The notes: a model not told the origin generated them from the letters alone. Shown: positions 1 through 9,397, counted from the first letter of the stretch. The stretch: DNA of 64,000 nucleotides from QWQI01 sp964608915 (GCA_964608915.1 CAZSQA010000010.1:62001-126000), one strand, 5' to 3'. Made by a program: numbers and translations.

Positions 1-75
1 CGTGACCTGGCCGGCCCGGCCCCGAACCTCCGCGGCATGGCGGCCAGCAAACTCGTGGCCCGAAAGCGTAAGTGA
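1..75 (+). CDS. C-terminal end of a truncated plus-strand gene
   Basis: The first 24 codons read open to TGA at 73-75 and end in a basic tail (KLVARKRK). The gene begins outside the window. A strong hairpin terminator follows ten bases after the stop, which supports a real gene end. Too little is visible to name the product. Confidence 0.5.
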   Translation, partial: RDLAGPAPNLRGMAASKLVARKRK

Positions 76-84
76 CCGATTCAA

Positions 85-124
85 GCGGAATGCGCGGGAA
101 GATTCCTGCGCATTCCGCACTTTC
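85..124. terminator. Hairpin terminator between convergent genes
   Basis: Perfect 11 bp arms GCGGAATGCGC (85-95) and GCGCATTCCGC (108-118) continue inward through GGGAA/TTCCT. A T-rich stretch ACTTTCATTTC follows on the plus strand. It lies between the stop at 75 and the opposing stop at 123, so it can serve both genes, though the T-tract favours the plus strand. Confidence 0.75.
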
Positions 125-929
125 ATTTCGAATCGACCGCTTTGCCGATCACGAATTCCAGCGCGGCCTTCGAGTCGCCCGCATCGGTCGCGTGACCCCC
201 TTCTGGCCGATGGATCGATAGCACATTCCGATTCGTCCGGCTCAGTTTCTCCACCAGCTCCAGCACGCTGGCTGGAGGCACGATCTCATCCCGTCCGCCT
301 GTCGTGGTGGCCACCGGCATCGTCAATTGATCGAAATGAAATAGAGCCGATCGCTTGCGATATTCCTCAGGAATCTCTCGCTTCGTTCCCCCGAACGACT
401 CGGCGATGGCGTCCTGAAACCGCTCGTATTCCACCAGGTTCGCCGTGCCGTTGAAGGCCACGACTCCGTCGACGAGATCCGGATGAAGTGCCGCGAACGT
501 CAGAGCGGCCGTGCCGCCCATCGAACCGCCGCACACGATCACCTTCCTCACTGCGAACTTCGATTTGATATCCTCGATGATCTGCACAAGGTCCGCCTCG
601 GCCTTCGGGCCCATCCACGATGTCTTCGCCCGATAATCGGGCGAGACGAACGCCATCCCGTGCCGCGCGGCAGCCTCGCGGGCGGCGAGGCATTCGCCAC
701 GCCCGTCCCGCACGAATTGCCAGCGGTCCGAACCATGCCCGTGCAGGGCGATCAGCACATTCACCGGCTTGCCGCTTTCGAATCCGTCCGGCTCGATCGT
801 CACGTAACGCTGAATCGTGCCGTCGACCTTCGCCGTGAATTCGATGTCACGCGGTTCCGCAGCCCCGGCGGTCGAAATCGAAGCTATGAACAGGCTGAGA
901 TAAAAGCCCGCGATCGAAAGCGGTTTCAT
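123..929 (-). CDS. Exported alpha/beta hydrolase (esterase-like)
   Basis: 268 residues with a cleavable signal peptide (hydrophobic 5-22, AxA-like site near 24). The fold is an alpha/beta hydrolase: HGHG oxyanion region at 63-66, nucleophile elbow GGSMGG with Ser136, likely acid Asp215 in GGRDEIVPP, and His247 in EGGHAT. It resembles the PHB-depolymerase/dienelactone-hydrolase type of secreted esterase found in planctomycetes. The substrate is unknown. Its ATG overlaps the stop of the upstream gene by ATGA, so the two are probably translated together. Confidence 0.85.
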   Translation of the reverse strand: MKPLSIAGFYLSLFIASISTAGAAEPRDIEFTAKVDGTIQRYVTIEPDGFESGKPVNVLIALHGHGSDRWQFVRDGRGECLAAREAAARHGMAFVSPDYRAKTSWMGPKAEADLVQIIEDIKSKFAVRKVIVCGGSMGGTAALTFAALHPDLVDGVVAFNGTANLVEYERFQDAIAESFGGTKREIPEEYRKRSALFHFDQLTMPVATTTGGRDEIVPPASVLELVEKLSRTNRNVLSIHRPEGGHATDAGDSKAALEFVIGKAVDSK

Positions 930-1498
930 TTGCCGCCAGTTTCCGTCTTGAGAGCCTGCAGCAGCGCTTCGATTCCGGCCTTTGCCACTTCGGCATCCTG
1001 CTCACCCGAACCGCCGCCCACCCCCAGGGCACCGATGATCTGGCCATCCACCACGATCGGCACGCCACCTTTGAGAGTCGTAATCTTGCCTCCGCTGGCC
1101 GCAGCCGCGTTCTGAACGCTGAGGTTCAGCAGCAAATCGGGCGTGCCGCCCGCCGGCAGCGGCCCGGTCTCCTGCCGGAACGTCGCCGCCGTGACCGCTT
1201 TGGTCAGCGCCGTGTTCGCCGAAGCGGGCCGGGCGCCGTCCATCCGGGCGAAGGCCAGCAAATGGCCGCCGTCGTCGACGACTGCGATGTTCATCTTGAA
1301 CCCTTTGCCGGCAGCGTATTCGACAGCCGCTTTCAATGCCATGTGTGCCCCGGCCAGATTCAATTTCACCTGGCCACGGGTCACCAGCGGCGCGGCCGGC
1401 CCGGGTTTGGCCTGCTCCTGCGCGACGACGACGTTGCCCGTCGAAATCGCGAATGCTCCAAAAATCGCCGCCAGAAGGAGTCGTTTCGTGTCAATCAT
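926..1498 (-). CDS. GlcG/HbpS family protein (DUF336), exported
   Basis: 190 residues from the ATG at 1498. An upstream in-frame start at 1558 exists, but only the inner one begins a clean signal peptide (MIDTKRLLLAAIFGAFA, then AQEQ). The mature part shows the family pattern: an ALKAAVEYAAGKGF helix, VVDDGGHLLAFARMDGA, then VVDGQIIGALGVGGGSGEQD near the end. The family includes haem-binding HbpS and GlcG of glycolate operons; here neither role is shown. It is coupled to the downstream esterase by a 4 base overlap, which suggests a joint periplasmic function. Confidence 0.88.
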   Translation of the reverse strand: MIDTKRLLLAAIFGAFAISTGNVVVAQEQAKPGPAAPLVTRGQVKLNLAGAHMALKAAVEYAAGKGFKMNIAVVDDGGHLLAFARMDGARPASANTALTKAVTAATFRQETGPLPAGGTPDLLLNLSVQNAAAASGGKITTLKGGVPIVVDGQIIGALGVGGGSGEQDAEVAKAGIEALLQALKTETGGK

Positions 1499-1672
1499 GA
1501 TCTTCGCCCTGGTCGATTCGGACAGGTCGCATTGCCGGCCGCAGGCCCCCCGCGTCATTCGCGAGAAGCCGCTTTCGGCCGCGGTTTATTCTCCGGCCCG
1601 ACATTTTACCTGAGAATTCCGGCGATTCGTAACGAAATTCGTGTACCGGACTTCGATGCACTTCGCCGAAAA

Positions 1673-1714
1673 CGAAATCGCGGCCGACGACGCAAGCGTC
1701 ATCGGCCGCTTTCG
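1673..1714 (-). terminator. Intrinsic terminator of the DUF1559 gene
   Basis: Arms GCGGCCGA (1680-1687) and TCGGCCGC (1702-1709) enclose a second 5 bp stem GACGC/GCGTC. On the minus strand the hairpin is followed by a TTTCGTTTTCGG stretch. It lies about 45 bases past the DUF1559 stop and before the GlcG-like gene. Confidence 0.7.
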
Positions 1715-1758
1715 AAAGGTTCCGCTCCGCCAGGTTCGAAATGGGCGCGATCGAACGC

Positions 1759-2802
1759 TCAATACGAATCAGCCGAGAGAACTTCCGATCCCGCGACGGT
1801 TCCGAGTCCCCGCCAGACGTAACCGTTGATCGTCTCCTTCACGAACCGGACCGAGCCGTCGCCCATCAGGGCATGCACGCCGCCGGGGTGATAACTTCTG
1901 GCCGTGACTGCCGCGAATGACGGCCTGCCGAGCTTCTCCCGGCTCGAATTGATATCGATGTCCGCATACATTTTGTTCGGTCCGCCCGGTGTCTTCTTGT
2001 TCGGCGGCCACGCGGTCGTGATTCCATTATGATGCACGCCCGACTCGAACCACTGCGTGCGTGCCTCTTCCACGCGCAGCTGACATCCTCCCAGATACTC
2101 CGGCACCACGGTCAGCGGATCGGCATCCGGCGGCGGAATCACGTTCGGGTCGTTCACTTTCGAAAGTGTCGGGCAGTCGCGGTAATAGGTCAGAAACGCC
2201 TTGCCCTCGCTCATCAGCATCGTGTTGCTGGTGCCGTCGGTAAACTCGCTCCATCGGCGCGACATGTTCGGCCCGAAAGCGGAACGGTTCCTGAGATTCG
2301 AATCGACACCGCCCCAGACGAACCAGTCGCCTTCGACGAACCCGTATGTCGCCACGCCATATTGCGATCCGTCCGTCAACTTGCGCACCTGCCCGCGCGG
2401 GTCGCTGGGGCAGGCCAGAAAGTCGATCACCACCGATGCCGCCGTGAGATTCGGCGGCGTTTGCATGTCCAGGGTAAAATTGATGCTGTCGAACAGCACC
2501 CCCTGCTCCGAAAACGGCAGCACCCGGGCATACGCCCCATAACCGTTCGACCACTGCACCACACCATTTCGCCCCTGAATCACCAGAGCCGGCGGCAGAG
2601 ACCCGACCACGCCTTCGTAATTATGAATCGCCAGGCCCAGTTGTTTGAGATTGTTGTTGCATTTGATGCGTCTGGCGGCTTCGCGTGCCGATTGCACCGC
2701 CGGCAGCAAGAGGGCGATCAGAACGGCGATGATGGCGATCACCACCAGCAGTTCGATGAGAGTGAATGCATCCGTTCGCTCACTTCGAGCTTTCGAAATC
2801 AT
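1759..2802 (-). CDS. DUF1559 protein with prepilin-type N-terminus
   Basis: 347 residues. A short basic leader is followed by the type IV prepilin motif DAFTLIELLVVIAIIAVLIA (residues 11-30), so a prepilin peptidase probably cuts before Phe13 and the following helix anchors the protein. The rest is the DUF1559 (SBP_bac_10) domain typical of planctomycetes, with the terminal HPGGVHALMGDGSVRFV signature near 305-321. Such paralogues are very numerous in planctomycete genomes and are thought to be pseudopilin-like surface proteins of unknown role. GAGGTACTGATC before the ATG is a good ribosome site. A terminator follows, so it is monocistronic. Confidence 0.95.
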   Translation of the reverse strand: MISKARSERTDAFTLIELLVVIAIIAVLIALLLPAVQSAREAARRIKCNNNLKQLGLAIHNYEGVVGSLPPALVIQGRNGVVQWSNGYGAYARVLPFSEQGVLFDSINFTLDMQTPPNLTAASVVIDFLACPSDPRGQVRKLTDGSQYGVATYGFVEGDWFVWGGVDSNLRNRSAFGPNMSRRWSEFTDGTSNTMLMSEGKAFLTYYRDCPTLSKVNDPNVIPPPDADPLTVVPEYLGGCQLRVEEARTQWFESGVHHNGITTAWPPNKKTPGGPNKMYADIDINSSREKLGRPSFAAVTARSYHPGGVHALMGDGSVRFVKETINGYVWRGLGTVAGSEVLSADSY

Positions 2803-3151
2803 CGATCAGTACCTCGCGCGGGATCCTTTCCCATTCATGCCCGAGCGTCTGTCACCGATGACAGCAGCCGCCTGGCACGAATCGAATCCGCGACTGGCCT
2901 TAAGCAATCGGTATGCCGTGCTTCGCGTCTCGTCGTAAGTCGCTGCAATTCAAAATGATGTCGCCGCCGACCTTGGCGCAGAGGCTATTCCTTATGGCCA
3001 AATTCTCGCCATGAGCGGTCAAAAAATGTCCACCGCCGAATGCCTGCAGCCGATTCGATTGCGGCTTCGGTGCCCGCTCCGCGGGGGGTTCCTTCTATTT
3101 TTAGCTTGCGCTTCGGAATCGCAATTCCTGAGGGTGATATCCGTCGACCGG
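2803..3151. other. Gene-free gap of 349 bases
   Basis: This is the space between the DUF1559 start and the SGNH hydrolase stop, both on the minus strand. It should hold the promoter of the former and the 3' end of the latter. A small GC hairpin (CCCGC/GCGGG, about 3073-3085) is followed by a T-rich TTCTATTTTTAGC on the plus strand. No convincing coding frame was seen. Confidence 0.4.
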
Positions 3152-4477
3152 TCAGCCGGGGAGATAACCTTCGAATCGAATGACGCTCTCCGATTCATCC
3201 GCATAGGTCGGCGGCTTCGGAGAAAGCCATTTGACGATCTCGTTCTTGATCGCGAACGCGAAGAAATGCTGCCCTTTCGGATTGTAATGCCCGATGTAAT
3301 ACCGATCGACGTAGGCCTTCGCGTCGATCCGGAACTGTGCGAATTCCTCTACGTGCTTGTCGACCGTATCGATGTAAGGAATCTTCCGATTCTGCAGGAA
3401 TTCGACGAATTCGCGGGGGTGGAAGTCATGGATCGGCGGCTTCGCGTCCTTCGGCTTGCCTGCGCAGGCATACCAGACGTTCGGGCCCGGATAACTCAAC
3501 AGCACGAACAGCTTCTTGCCAGCCCTCGTCAGATTCTCCTGCACACGTTCCATGATCCGCATGCCCGCGCGAATCGCATAGGATTCGTAGAGTTTTTGTA
3601 CGGAGTTTCTTACCCGATCCGGCGTCGACAGGTCGATGTCCTTCGTGCCCGTCACGGCGGCCATTTCGTCGATGCTCTCGCGTTTCACGATGCGGCCCGT
3701 GCGGATCGCGATCAGGGCATGCACGATCATGTCATTTCGAAACGTGTCGTAAACCGTGTCGAATTCGCAGAGTTTTCGTAGCTTTTCGGGCGTGTCCGCG
3801 TAATTGGGCTTGTCGACGATCGCCCCGCTGTTCGGGTCGACGCGGGCATGCCGCCAGGGATTCGAATGATACATTTTACCGCTGAGGATGTTCGGCGGAA
3901 ATGTCAATTGCCGCCACGCGTTGACGCTTCGCCAGTGATCATCGCCCCAGATATTGAAAATGACATATTCCGCCCCCAGTTCGGTCGGTTCGTATTTCTC
4001 CAGCCGAAGCGCCGCCTGATAGACGCCGAACCCGCCGATACCGAAGTTCCGGATCGGTTCGCCGAAGTGGCCGGCCAGAATTTCCTGCCAGGTCTCGGCA
4101 TCGTTCGACTGATGACCCTGCGTGAAGCTGTTGCCGTAGGTGTTGATGCGACACGGCCGGTCCCGGAAGTTCACCTGAAACCTCTGGCCGGTCGGTTCGT
4201 AGCGGGCGAGTGTGTGGGATCCGTCCACTCCGTCACGCATGAAGCTGTTGCGCAGCAGATAGCCCGTGTCCGGGTCGAATTTCGCCCAGACCCTGGCTTT
4301 CGGATCCAGAAAATCGTCGACGCTCTTCCGGTCCATCACGTAGGGCTTCAAAAAGGCGCGAATTTCCTGATCCGCCTGGTCCTGCGCGAGAGCGGATGTG
4401 ACGAAACCGGCCGGAATGGCGATCGCGGCCTTCTGTATCACGCGTCGATTGACGCCCGGACGGGAATTGTCCTGCAT
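3152..4477 (-). CDS. Exported SGNH/GDSL-family hydrolase
   Basis: 441 residues from the ATG at 4477, chosen because GAACGAGG precedes it and because it starts an export signal (NRRVIQKAAIAIPAGFVTSALAQ) that resembles a Tat signal. SGNH block I is GNSFTQG (115-121, Ser117), block II a GIGGFGVYQ glycine, and the C-terminal block HYNPKGQHFFA supplies the catalytic His. The N-terminal 100 residues before block I have no domain I recognise. The family covers esterases and carbohydrate O-acetyl esterases; no substrate is shown. Confidence 0.85.
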   Translation of the reverse strand: MQDNSRPGVNRRVIQKAAIAIPAGFVTSALAQDQADQEIRAFLKPYVMDRKSVDDFLDPKARVWAKFDPDTGYLLRNSFMRDGVDGSHTLARYEPTGQRFQVNFRDRPCRINTYGNSFTQGHQSNDAETWQEILAGHFGEPIRNFGIGGFGVYQAALRLEKYEPTELGAEYVIFNIWGDDHWRSVNAWRQLTFPPNILSGKMYHSNPWRHARVDPNSGAIVDKPNYADTPEKLRKLCEFDTVYDTFRNDMIVHALIAIRTGRIVKRESIDEMAAVTGTKDIDLSTPDRVRNSVQKLYESYAIRAGMRIMERVQENLTRAGKKLFVLLSYPGPNVWYACAGKPKDAKPPIHDFHPREFVEFLQNRKIPYIDTVDKHVEEFAQFRIDAKAYVDRYYIGHYNPKGQHFFAFAIKNEIVKWLSPKPPTYADESESVIRFEGYLPG

Positions 4478-4678
4478 GTGCCGGCCTCGTTCGATGTGGT
4501 CTTCCAGTCGTATTCTCGACCTGTTCCTGCACTCGAATTTATCGAGCCCCGCTATCGATCTCAAGCGATTCGTCGATTCGATCGCGTATGATGTTCGTCA
4601 TCGATTCCGAATTTCGCAAGTTCAGGCCGGTACGCGCCGCGCGTCTTGTCTGTCACTCGCACGCTCCGGAGACTGCCG

Positions 4679-4963
4679 ATGCTTTTCATGATCATCGAAC
4701 GATTCGAAAACGGCGATATGGTCCCCGTCTATCGTCGCGTGCGCGAAGCCGGCCGAGGCCTGCCCGACGGTCTCGAATATGTCTCGAGCTGGGTCGAGCC
4801 GAACTTCTCACGCTGCTTTCAGGTGATGAAGTGCGACGATCTGCGACTTCTGCAGCAGTGGGTTCTGCATTGGCGAGGCACGGGTGTATCATTCGAAATC
4901 GTACCCGTCGTCGAAAGTTCCCAGACCCGCGAAATCGTCGAGCCGTTTCTGGATCGCGCCTGA
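4679..4963 (+). CDS. Small DUF3303-like protein
   Basis: 94 residues from the ATG at 4679, preceded by CCGGAGACTGCCG. It begins MLFMIIERFENGD and continues VPVYRRVREAGRGLPDGLEYVSSWVE. This matches the DUF3303/YCII-like dimeric alpha-beta barrel pattern (MLFMVIE.F...... pattern, then RLLPEGL.Y..SW). The function is unknown; such proteins are small cytoplasmic dimers. The next gene starts 134 bases later in the same direction. Confidence 0.8.
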   Translation: MLFMIIERFENGDMVPVYRRVREAGRGLPDGLEYVSSWVEPNFSRCFQVMKCDDLRLLQQWVLHWRGTGVSFEIVPVVESSQTREIVEPFLDRA

Positions 4964-5097
4964 GCCGGATGCGATCGGCCCATGCCAATTTCTTCAGGTG
5001 TTGCACGCAATCGAACGGGCCGAACGTGTGTTGGAGACGACTCGACTCGACTTCCATCTCGAATCGAATCGGTTTCGGAAAGGAAAGAACCCGCATC

Positions 5098-5976
5098 ATG
5101 AATTCCCGCATCGTAATGACTCCCGACGGTTCGGAATTGCATTCCGAGTCGTTCGGTTCGCCAGGCGATCCCGCGGTTCTTCTCATCATGGGCGCCACGG
5201 CTTCGGGCCGCTGGTGGCCTGAGGGCTTCTGCCGATCTCTCGCTGAATCTGGCTGTTACGTCATTCGCTACGATCATCGCGATACCGGCGAATCACGCAA
5301 ATATCCTCCCGGAGAGCCGGGCTACACCCTCGGCGACCTCGCCGACGACGCACTCGCAGTCCTCGACGCACATGGTATCGGCCAGGCGCATTTCGTCGGC
5401 ATGTCACTCGGCGGCTGGCTGACGCAGATGCTGGCCCTGACCCATCCCGGACGAGTCCTGTCGGTCACGTTGATCGCGTCCGAGCCGCTGGCATCGCCTG
5501 ACGCTGAGATCCCGCCGATCGACCCGGCTGTGATCGCGTATCATTCCGCCGTCGGCGAACTGGACTGGACCGACCGCTCCGCCGTCGTCGCTTTTCAGAC
5601 CGGCCTCTGGCGGCTGCTCACAGGCCCCGGGCGCACGTTCGACTCCGATGCCGTCGCCATCATCGCGGCCGCCGATTTCGAAAGATGCGGCGACCCGCTC
5701 GCGATGTTCAATCACGCGACGCTCGGCGGCGATCCCGCGGAAATGCAGCCGCTGCTGGACCGGCTCGACGAAATCCGCGTGCCAACGCTGATCGTGCACG
5801 GAACGCACGACCTCGTCCTGCCATTTGCCCACGCCGTGAGAACGGCGAAAATGATACCGCGTGCTCGTCTTTTGACTCTCGAAGGCGCCGGGCACGAGCT
5901 GAATCGTCAGGACTGGCCGATCATCATCGACGAAATCCGCAAGTCACTCGGCCAGGCCCATTCGAAACAGGGTTGA
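5098..5976 (+). CDS. Alpha/beta hydrolase, RdmC-like
   Basis: 292 residues from the ATG at 5098, with AAAGGAAAG as ribosome site. The fold signature includes LLIMGATASGRWW (oxyanion region), RYDHRDTGES, nucleophile elbow GMSLGG (Ser103), acid in VHGTHDLVLP and a His in EGAGHELNR near the end. RYDHRDTGxS is characteristic of the aclacinomycin methylesterase RdmC/SnaK-like group of soluble hydrolases. No signal peptide, so cytoplasmic. Substrate not deducible. Confidence 0.88.
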   Translation: MNSRIVMTPDGSELHSESFGSPGDPAVLLIMGATASGRWWPEGFCRSLAESGCYVIRYDHRDTGESRKYPPGEPGYTLGDLADDALAVLDAHGIGQAHFVGMSLGGWLTQMLALTHPGRVLSVTLIASEPLASPDAEIPPIDPAVIAYHSAVGELDWTDRSAVVAFQTGLWRLLTGPGRTFDSDAVAIIAAADFERCGDPLAMFNHATLGGDPAEMQPLLDRLDEIRVPTLIVHGTHDLVLPFAHAVRTAKMIPRARLLTLEGAGHELNRQDWPIIIDEIRKSLGQAHSKQG

Positions 5977-6049
5977 TTCGATCGGATTCCGGCGAAACGG
6001 CGATCGATCGATGGGAATCGGACGTACGGAGCGAAATGCGACCGATCGA

Positions 6050-6817
6050 TCACGATTCGAAACCGCATGGCGAGTGGTTCGGAGCCGAACGTAATCCCGC
6101 GTTTTCAGGCAACCCGAGCTTTTCGAAACCCATCGATTCGGCCGCCACGTCTCCGAAAAGGCAAGTCACGAGATTCGCGAGATCGAATTCATTCGCACGG
6201 TCCGCGAGAATCTGCTGTGTCCAGGGGATTTCGTCACTCTCGAGCGGGGCGAACGACTGCCCCGATCGACTCATGACAGCCCGCTCCTGTCGGATGAGGT
6301 CCGCAACACTCCTTGCGGGGCCATTTTCGAAAACGAAGAGAAGTCGATAAAGGGCACTCTTCATAGCGATTCGGACATGATCAGCGCTGGCAGGTTCGCT
6401 TGACCAGAGAACGCCCGTGATCCAGAAACGGGATCGCCGTTTCGCGGTCAGCGAGCGGGGGTCGGGAATGCGCCGCAGATAAATCTCGGTCGCGAATCGA
6501 TTCGTCCAGCCCCCTTTCTGGTCATCGACGATCACGAGCGAGGCATCGAAACGTTCGTCGAAATGCGAGAATTCTGGAAGGATGGACTCGATCGTCTGAA
6601 GTGCGATCGCGTCGGCATCCAAATCTTGGTATCGGTCGACAAGTTCCCGTACATGTTCCCGCGCCATGGGATTGGCGAGAACCAGTGGGGCGAATCCGAG
6701 TTCCTCGCCATTATCGTCGATCATCGTTCGAAGATACGCGCGAAATCGATTCGAATCACGCGGCATTGCATACAAGCGTTTCAATTCCGGCAATGCCGGA
6801 ACGTAATCGATTCTCAT
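6050..6817 (-). CDS. Unknown cytoplasmic protein
   Basis: 255 residues, no signal peptide or membrane segment. I do not recognise a family. It is rich in charged residues, has a central LVIVDDQKGGWTNRFATE segment (a beta-strand followed by an acidic turn) and an ADLIRQERAVMSRSG stretch. Against the gene: it lies in TCGA-word-rich DNA and has no partner. For it: the open frame fills the gap between neighbours and reads as an ordinary globular protein. Confidence 0.6.
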   Translation of the reverse strand: MRIDYVPALPELKRLYAMPRDSNRFRAYLRTMIDDNGEELGFAPLVLANPMAREHVRELVDRYQDLDADAIALQTIESILPEFSHFDERFDASLVIVDDQKGGWTNRFATEIYLRRIPDPRSLTAKRRSRFWITGVLWSSEPASADHVRIAMKSALYRLLFVFENGPARSVADLIRQERAVMSRSGQSFAPLESDEIPWTQQILADRANEFDLANLVTCLFGDVAAESMGFEKLGLPENAGLRSAPNHSPCGFES

Positions 6818-7164
6818 GATCGATGCCCTTCGGGCCGATGTGTCCGAAGAATTCGAGCGTGCCGTCGATCCGCGATCGCATCGCCCGGTGCAGTCTACAT
6901 CACAGTTCTATCGACTTCGAATCAGATCGAACCTTCGGATCGTGGAGGCGGTCATTCGGAATCGCGAAGAAAGGCAATGCACGACCACCGTATTCATTTC
7001 GAGAACGCGGAATCTTGCAGACAGAGGGCATCCATCGAACGGGCCGACTCGACCAGAAAGATCGCACGGGACCAGCGATACGCCTTTCGCACTCGGCAGT
7101 CAATCCGCTGAATCGACATTCAGCGGATTGACTCCGACAGCATCGAAGTTAAGTTCGGGGCGAC
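6818..7164. other. Gene-free gap of 347 bases
   Basis: Upstream region of the unknown minus-strand gene and downstream region of the PEP-CTERM gene. It contains a 16 bp perfect inverted repeat (listed separately). The rest is AT-richer than the genes and packed with TTCGAA-like words. Short open frames here do not look like proteins. Confidence 0.4.
7098..7133 (-). terminator. Long perfect hairpin after the PEP-CTERM gene
   Basis: AGTCAATCCGCTGAAT (7098-7113), loop CGAC, then its exact reverse complement (7118-7133). It begins about 30 bases past the PEP-CTERM stop. There is no T-tract on either side, so it may be a Rho-assisted terminator or an mRNA 3'-end stabiliser. Confidence 0.6.
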
Positions 7165-7932
7165 TCAGGCAGCCTGGTTTGTCGTCGTAAACTTCCGCCT
7201 TTTACGTGAGATCCAACCGAGAATCACTGTCGCCACAGCTCCCATCGCATAGGTCGATGGTTCAGGTACGGGGACCGGGGTCAAGCTAACTCCGTCGAAA
7301 AGAACGAAACCCAGCATCTCGTTCGTGCCGGTCGCATCGAAATCCAGGCTTTGTGTGGTCGAGGTCGCCGTGAATGTGCTCGTGTAGAGTGTCCAGGGCA
7401 GAAATCCTCTGCTCGGAACGGACTGCAATCCGGACGAATCGGAATTCGAACCGAAAGTCAGATTCCATCCGGCTTGAAATGCGCCGGTGGTGTCCGTTGC
7501 TTGTGCGATCGCCCAGTAGAAGCTCAACTGGTACTGTGAGCCGATCTGAAGCCCGGAAACGGATTGCGAAACGCGGGCTCGACTGTACCAATCGCTGATC
7601 GCCAGGAAAGCGCCACCGTCCGGGCTGACCGTAAAGCCGTTGTTGGATCCCGTATTCGGGCCCCAGATCGTAATGTTCGGGGGCGACAAGACGGACGGCG
7701 TACCCGACGAATCCGCAGTGTTGTTCATGATAAAGGCGAAGCCTTGACCGGGAGGGTCGCTGAGGACCTGCGTGCTCCAACCGGACGCCGTAGTTTTCGT
7801 TCCAATCTGTCCAACGCCATCGTTGACCTCGAAACTGCCGTTCGTGATCATGTCAGCGGGCTTGGCTTCGGCCTCGATCCCGGTGAGGATCTGCGACACG
7901 ACAGCCGCGCCGATCCATAATGACTTTCTCAT
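7165..7932 (-). CDS. PEP-CTERM sorted exported protein
   Basis: 255 residues from the ATG at 7932, chosen because AGGAG lies before it and a signal peptide follows (MRKSLWIGAAVVSQILTG ... AEAKP). The mature part starts DMITNGSFEVNDG, a DUF642-like/galactose-binding beta-sandwich opening. It ends with a PEP-CTERM tripartite tail: VPVPEPSTYAMG, hydrophobic ATVILGW, then basic SRKRRKF. Such proteins are cut and anchored or released by an exosortase, which is not in this window. Possibly an extracellular polysaccharide-associated protein. Confidence 0.9.
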   Translation of the reverse strand: MRKSLWIGAAVVSQILTGIEAEAKPADMITNGSFEVNDGVGQIGTKTTASGWSTQVLSDPPGQGFAFIMNNTADSSGTPSVLSPPNITIWGPNTGSNNGFTVSPDGGAFLAISDWYSRARVSQSVSGLQIGSQYQLSFYWAIAQATDTTGAFQAGWNLTFGSNSDSSGLQSVPSRGFLPWTLYTSTFTATSTTQSLDFDATGTNEMLGFVLFDGVSLTPVPVPEPSTYAMGAVATVILGWISRKRRKFTTTNQAA

Positions 7933-8515
7933 GTAGGATACTCCTGGATATTTCGTTTCGGAACAATCTGAATTGCGAGCCGCAGCGACGCCGTGGAAGC
8001 TCACAACCAATCGATATCACGTCATATGCGAGCATGCAGGTTCCGCTTTTGGGCCGGAATCGCTGAATTACAAGCATCGTCGATAGTTGTTCGAGCAGAC
8101 AGGTTTCTCGAACATGCGTCAAAATAGTTACTGGTATCAAGAAAAGTCAATAAGCCCGATTCATTTATCAATCGAAAACCCCATACTTCATGCGAATGCG
8201 ACCGAAATGCATCTTCATGGGGCATTCATGAAAGAATCGCGACGATCCGAGGGCCCGCTCAAATTTCACTATCCCGTCGCTTCTTTCCGCTCCGTCCTCC
8301 GGCATCCGGGACCAGGTCGGTCGAAGCGGTACAACGTTATGTGACGTAGGAAATTAGTGTCGTTTGCGATTCCCGCTTGCCCCGACTCGTCCGGTCGGAC
8401 TCTCTCATTCCCGTCGTGTATCGGTTACAATGACTCGATCCGATCATCGCCTGGCGACCCGAATTGCCCGGCGATCGCACCTTCGTTTTCCGACGCAACC
8501 CGGGTTCATTCGACC
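7933..8515. other. Divergent gap of 583 bases, no gene seen
   Basis: It lies between the PEP-CTERM gene (minus) and the TatD-like gene (plus), so it must carry both promoters. It is the AT-richest gap of the first 10 kb, especially 8040-8230. An imperfect CCCCAT...ATGGGG pair spans about 8171-8222. A -10-like TACAAT occurs at 8426-8431 without a good -35. No structured RNA family was recognised. Confidence 0.35.
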
Positions 8516-9334
8516 ATGGCACGCTACATCGACCCCCATATCCACATGGTTTCCCGCACGACCGACGACTACAAGCGCATGGCCCTGGCCGGGTGCGCGC
8601 TCGTCAGCGAACCTGCCTTCTGGGCCGGGTTCGACCGTTCGGGCGTCGAGGGATTCCGCGATTATTTCCGCCAGCTTACCGACTTCGAAGCCAAGCGGGC
8701 CGGCCTTTACGGCATCGCTCACTACACCTGGCTGTGCATCAACGCCAAAGAGGCTGAAAACGTCGAGCTTTCCCGCGAAGTCATCGCCATGATTCCCGAA
8801 TTTCTCGACTCGCCCCACGTGCTCGGCATCGGCGAAATCGGCCTGAACAAGAACACCCGCAACGAGTCGACGGTGTTTCTGGAGCACCTCGACCTGGCGG
8901 TGAAGACGGACGAACTGATCCTCGTCCACACGCCCCACCTGGCCGACAAATACCAGGGCACACGGATGATCCTGGACATGTTCAGGGGTGATGGCCGCAT
9001 CAAACCCGAGCGGGTGTGCATCGACCACGTCGAGGAACACACCATCGCCCTGGCCCTGGACGCAGGCCACTGGGTGGGCATGACGCTCTACCCAATCACC
9101 AAGTGCACCCCGCAGCGCGCGGCCGACATGGTCGAAAAATACGGCACGGAACGGATCATGGTCAACTCGGCCGGTGACTGGGGCCATTCCGACCCGCTGG
9201 CCGTGCCCGAATTCATATTCGAAATGAAAAAACGGGGCCATTCGCCAGCCGATATCGACAAGATCGTCTTCCAGAACCCGCTGACGTTCTTCCGCCAGTG
9301 CCGCCGGTTCGCGTGGCAGCCGGCCGCAGTTTGA
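8516..9334 (+). CDS. TatD-family metal-dependent hydrolase, EboB-like
   Basis: 272 residues from the ATG at 8516. It starts ARYIDPHIHMVSRTTDDYKRMA with the metal-binding DPHIH at 6-10, then EIGLNK (metal Glu), LVHTPH (His), CIDHVEE (His) and NSAGDWG (Asp). These are the ligands of TatD-type TIM-barrel amidohydrolases. The N-terminal wording is close to what I recall of EboB proteins of cyanobacterial ebo clusters; no other ebo gene is nearby. An upstream in-frame start exists at 8357, but its extra sequence is low quality. Cytoplasmic. Confidence 0.85.
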   Translation: MARYIDPHIHMVSRTTDDYKRMALAGCALVSEPAFWAGFDRSGVEGFRDYFRQLTDFEAKRAGLYGIAHYTWLCINAKEAENVELSREVIAMIPEFLDSPHVLGIGEIGLNKNTRNESTVFLEHLDLAVKTDELILVHTPHLADKYQGTRMILDMFRGDGRIKPERVCIDHVEEHTIALALDAGHWVGMTLYPITKCTPQRAADMVEKYGTERIMVNSAGDWGHSDPLAVPEFIFEMKKRGHSPADIDKIVFQNPLTFFRQCRRFAWQPAAV

Positions 9335-9397
9335 TCACTCGAATCGATTCCGCGCTCGACTGCAATTGTCACCACGAATTTCGAAGGACTATCGGCC

